The notes beneath the pieces were generated by a model that was given only the letters and a program-made list of their open reading frames with translations, was not told the origin of the DNA and did not search any database. 64,000 nucleotides of DNA, from contig OZ345374.1 of assembly GCA_977006965.1 (NCBI GenBank), positions 2,294,001 to 2,358,000 on the forward strand. The letters are read 5' to 3'. This DNA comes from Phymatolithon calcareum (taxonomy: Eukaryota > Rhodophyta > Florideophyceae > Hapalidiales). Every line of letters begins with the position of its first letter. Position 1 is the first letter of the stretch. The translations under genes were made by a program, and so were the position numbers. This document shows, in pieces, positions 62,700 to 64,000 of the stretch.

Positions 62700-63442
62700 T
62701 ACAGTCGAACCTGTATAGCTGCAACACGGCGGTAAAGCAGGTTGGTATGCAGTAATAGAGGTTTTGCAGTCTTGGAGGCTTTATCATAAGGGGCTACAGA
62801 AACATTCTACCCAATCGTCCACGAGGCTCAGTTGAACCAATCAGTGACCTTTCTCTGCTGGAGCCCCTTCTTGTGGTCAGAGCGAATCTTACGTTGCGAT
62901 GCGTGGATGGCGCGCCGCACAGACCACGAACACTCTCCTCTCTCGTCCATGATCTCTACTGCCAAACTCAGATGACGCAACTGCTCAGCAAGCGACAATT
63001 TCGGCTTGTTCTCCTTTTCAACACTCTCAGCGGCTTCGCTGGTCTCAACAGGATTCATTTCATGCAGGATATCGCCGACAAGTGCCGCCTCTTCCACATC
63101 TGCGATGCAGTCATCCTCCTCATTTGGGCTGACGAAGTATGCGCAGTGGTGTTTCCTGCAGGGATGAGCATCATCAAATAACGCTATTCTATGTAGCACA
63201 TGGAACTTACTTGGCAAGCAGCCCTGCACGATTTATGACGAGAGCCAGTCTCTGTTGCAATCCGTGCTATCAAAATTTTATTCAAAATTAAGGGTGGCAT
63301 TCCCTTCAGTTGCACTAATGCAGTTTGCAAGGTAGGTTTAAATTTAGTTACTTTTCGGCATATACCAAATCGGTCTAGGCGATTCGATTGCACGAATGCA
63401 GGTTTTGCAGCTATACAGGTTGCAGCTATACAGGTTCGACTG
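62700..63442 (-). mobile_element. pogo/Tigger-like element, internally deleted
   Basis: Inverted ends starting CAGTCGAACCTGTATAGCTG (62702 on) and its exact complement ending at 63440, flanked by TA on both sides, as for Tc1/mariner-superfamily elements. CAGT-GAACCT-type termini are typical of the pogo/Tigger branch. The right end has the unit GCAGCTATACAGGTT tandemly doubled. The 739-bp element keeps only the end of a transposase gene on the minus strand. Confidence 0.85.
62828..63229 (-). pseudogene. pogo-like transposase C-terminal remnant
   Basis: An open frame of 133 codons on the minus strand within the pogo-like element. The C-terminal 65 residues (from KENKPKLSLAEQLRHLSLAV) resemble the helical tail after the DDE domain, ending QQRKVTDWFN. 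QxxVxxWF fits the PCNA-interacting (PIP) box consensus, a known feature of pogo transposase C-termini. No DDE motif remains, so it is a remnant. The N-terminal part of the frame is probably junction sequence. Confidence 0.6.
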
Positions 63443-63750
63443 TACCAGTCAATCTCTTTGCATTACGAATTGCAATAAGGTCAGGCTCTTACAATAGCTC
63501 TCCAATAGCAATGTACTGCAATATATTGGCAATGGAATACATTGGATGCGAATCAGCTTTATTGTTTGTTTGTTTATTGCAGGTTATTCGAATTACACAA
63601 AGTGTACATTATTCAACATCTAGGGGTCCTCTAAATGTTCCTGATATGGATCCATTCCTGGCACTCGCGTATCTGCTTCGCGCTAGTACTGCTGCACACC
63701 ACTCCACGGCGACATCCGTGTGCCCTTTGCGGAACGTTAATTCAATTCTT

Positions 63751-63856
63751 GCTTGTGACAGGACTCGAACCGGCGACCTCAACATTCCTGCCTGTATCAT
63801 ACCGAAATATGCGCACAGGTGCGCGGAGGCAGTTTTACCACTATACCACAGGTGGC
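63751..63856 (-). ncRNA. tRNA-related sequence with A and B boxes (SINE-like)
   Basis: The minus strand has TGGTATAGTGG (perfect RNA polymerase III A box) and GGTTCGAGTCC (perfect B box), 66 bases apart. A 6-bp stem CTGCCT/AGGCAG lies between them, compatible with an anticodon stem plus intron. The acceptor stem does not pair beyond three positions, so a functional tRNA is unlikely. The sequence continues on the minus strand without a terminator, as in a tRNA-derived SINE head. Confidence 0.5.
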
Positions 63857-64000
63857 TTTATATTTGCAGTACAGAAGGACTCCGAGGAATGCCATGCTCT
63901 CTTCATGTTTCAAGGAATCAGGCTACAGTAGCATCAATCCGATCCAGTCGCCTCTCTGACCGTGACGATAACTCTGACCGTTGACGACCACTCTGACTAT
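63857..64000. other. Window end, no gene recognised
   Basis: No supported feature; a plus-strand frame through 63984 is a shadow of the tRNA-related sequence. Confidence 0.4.

Larger units (their letters stand above)
58360..63560 (-). mobile_element. Old hAT relic hosting nested insertions (hAT-A)
   Basis: The minus strand of 62304-62516 encodes a hAT C-terminus. Its last residues continue, after removing a 3.5-kb insertion, at 58770-58746. The flanks 58360-58760 and about 63460-63550 are both dense in TTGCAAT words, as in hAT-D, suggesting they are its two ends; the outer limits are guesses. Inside lies hAT-B (58771-62295) and probably the pogo-like element (62702-63440). The relation of the right flank to the relic is inference. 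Confidence 0.45.

Overview
The window is a transposon-rich stretch of a nuclear eukaryotic genome. I infer a red alga, most likely a florideophyte of the Chondrus type. Most host genes are intronless. One gene encodes a plastid-type RelA/SpoT homologue with a transit-peptide-like N-terminus, and one encodes a typical eukaryotic mRNA 3'-end processing factor. Hundreds of bases of decayed hAT, LINE, Ty3/gypsy, copia-like and pogo-like sequence lie between the genes. There is no rRNA, no CRISPR array and no bacterial operon structure. The organism call is inference; the eukaryotic call is firm because of the spliceosomal intron, LTR elements and LINEs.

Layout. 1-11.2 kb: decayed elements (SF1 helicase remnant, a complete but internally deleted hAT element with 8-bp target-site duplications (TSDs), two LINE reverse-transcriptase remnants, another LINE tail) and one host gene for a small type I membrane protein (7885-8658). 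11265-22127: a complete, young, GC-rich Ty3/gypsy chromovirus with 655-bp LTRs, a 5-bp TSD, gag, a textbook -1 frameshift signal, pol with a C-terminal chromodomain, and a long antisense ORF between pol and the 3' LTR. 22.7-27.0 kb: a large imperfect inverted repeat abutting a 3.5-kb, almost pure 10-bp satellite. 27-32.6 kb: poorly informative sequence with copia-like remains. 32.66-35.21 kb: a small secreted-protein gene cut in two by an intact 2302-bp hAT transposon. 35.6-38.2 kb: LINE and hAT relics. 38693-41407: a young 5'-truncated LINE with a 12-bp TSD.

41.5-52.7 kb is the main host gene block: an acyltransferase-3/SGNH membrane enzyme (minus), then an old LINE relic into which a hAT MITE and a short LINE tail have jumped, then CFIm25/NUDT21 (plus, one intron with a perfect TACTAAC branch site), convergent with a RelA/SpoT homologue (minus). 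52.7-64 kb holds a solo LTR and a nested transposon stack. An old hAT relic was entered by a second hAT element, which was entered by a second copy of the 2302-bp hAT. A pogo/Tigger-like element sits just to the right and may lie in the same relic.

The host genes do not form a pathway: they cover second-messenger metabolism, mRNA 3'-end formation, acyl transfer and two surface or secreted proteins. The coherent story is the mobile DNA, where exact TSDs at eight insertions allow the order of events to be read directly.
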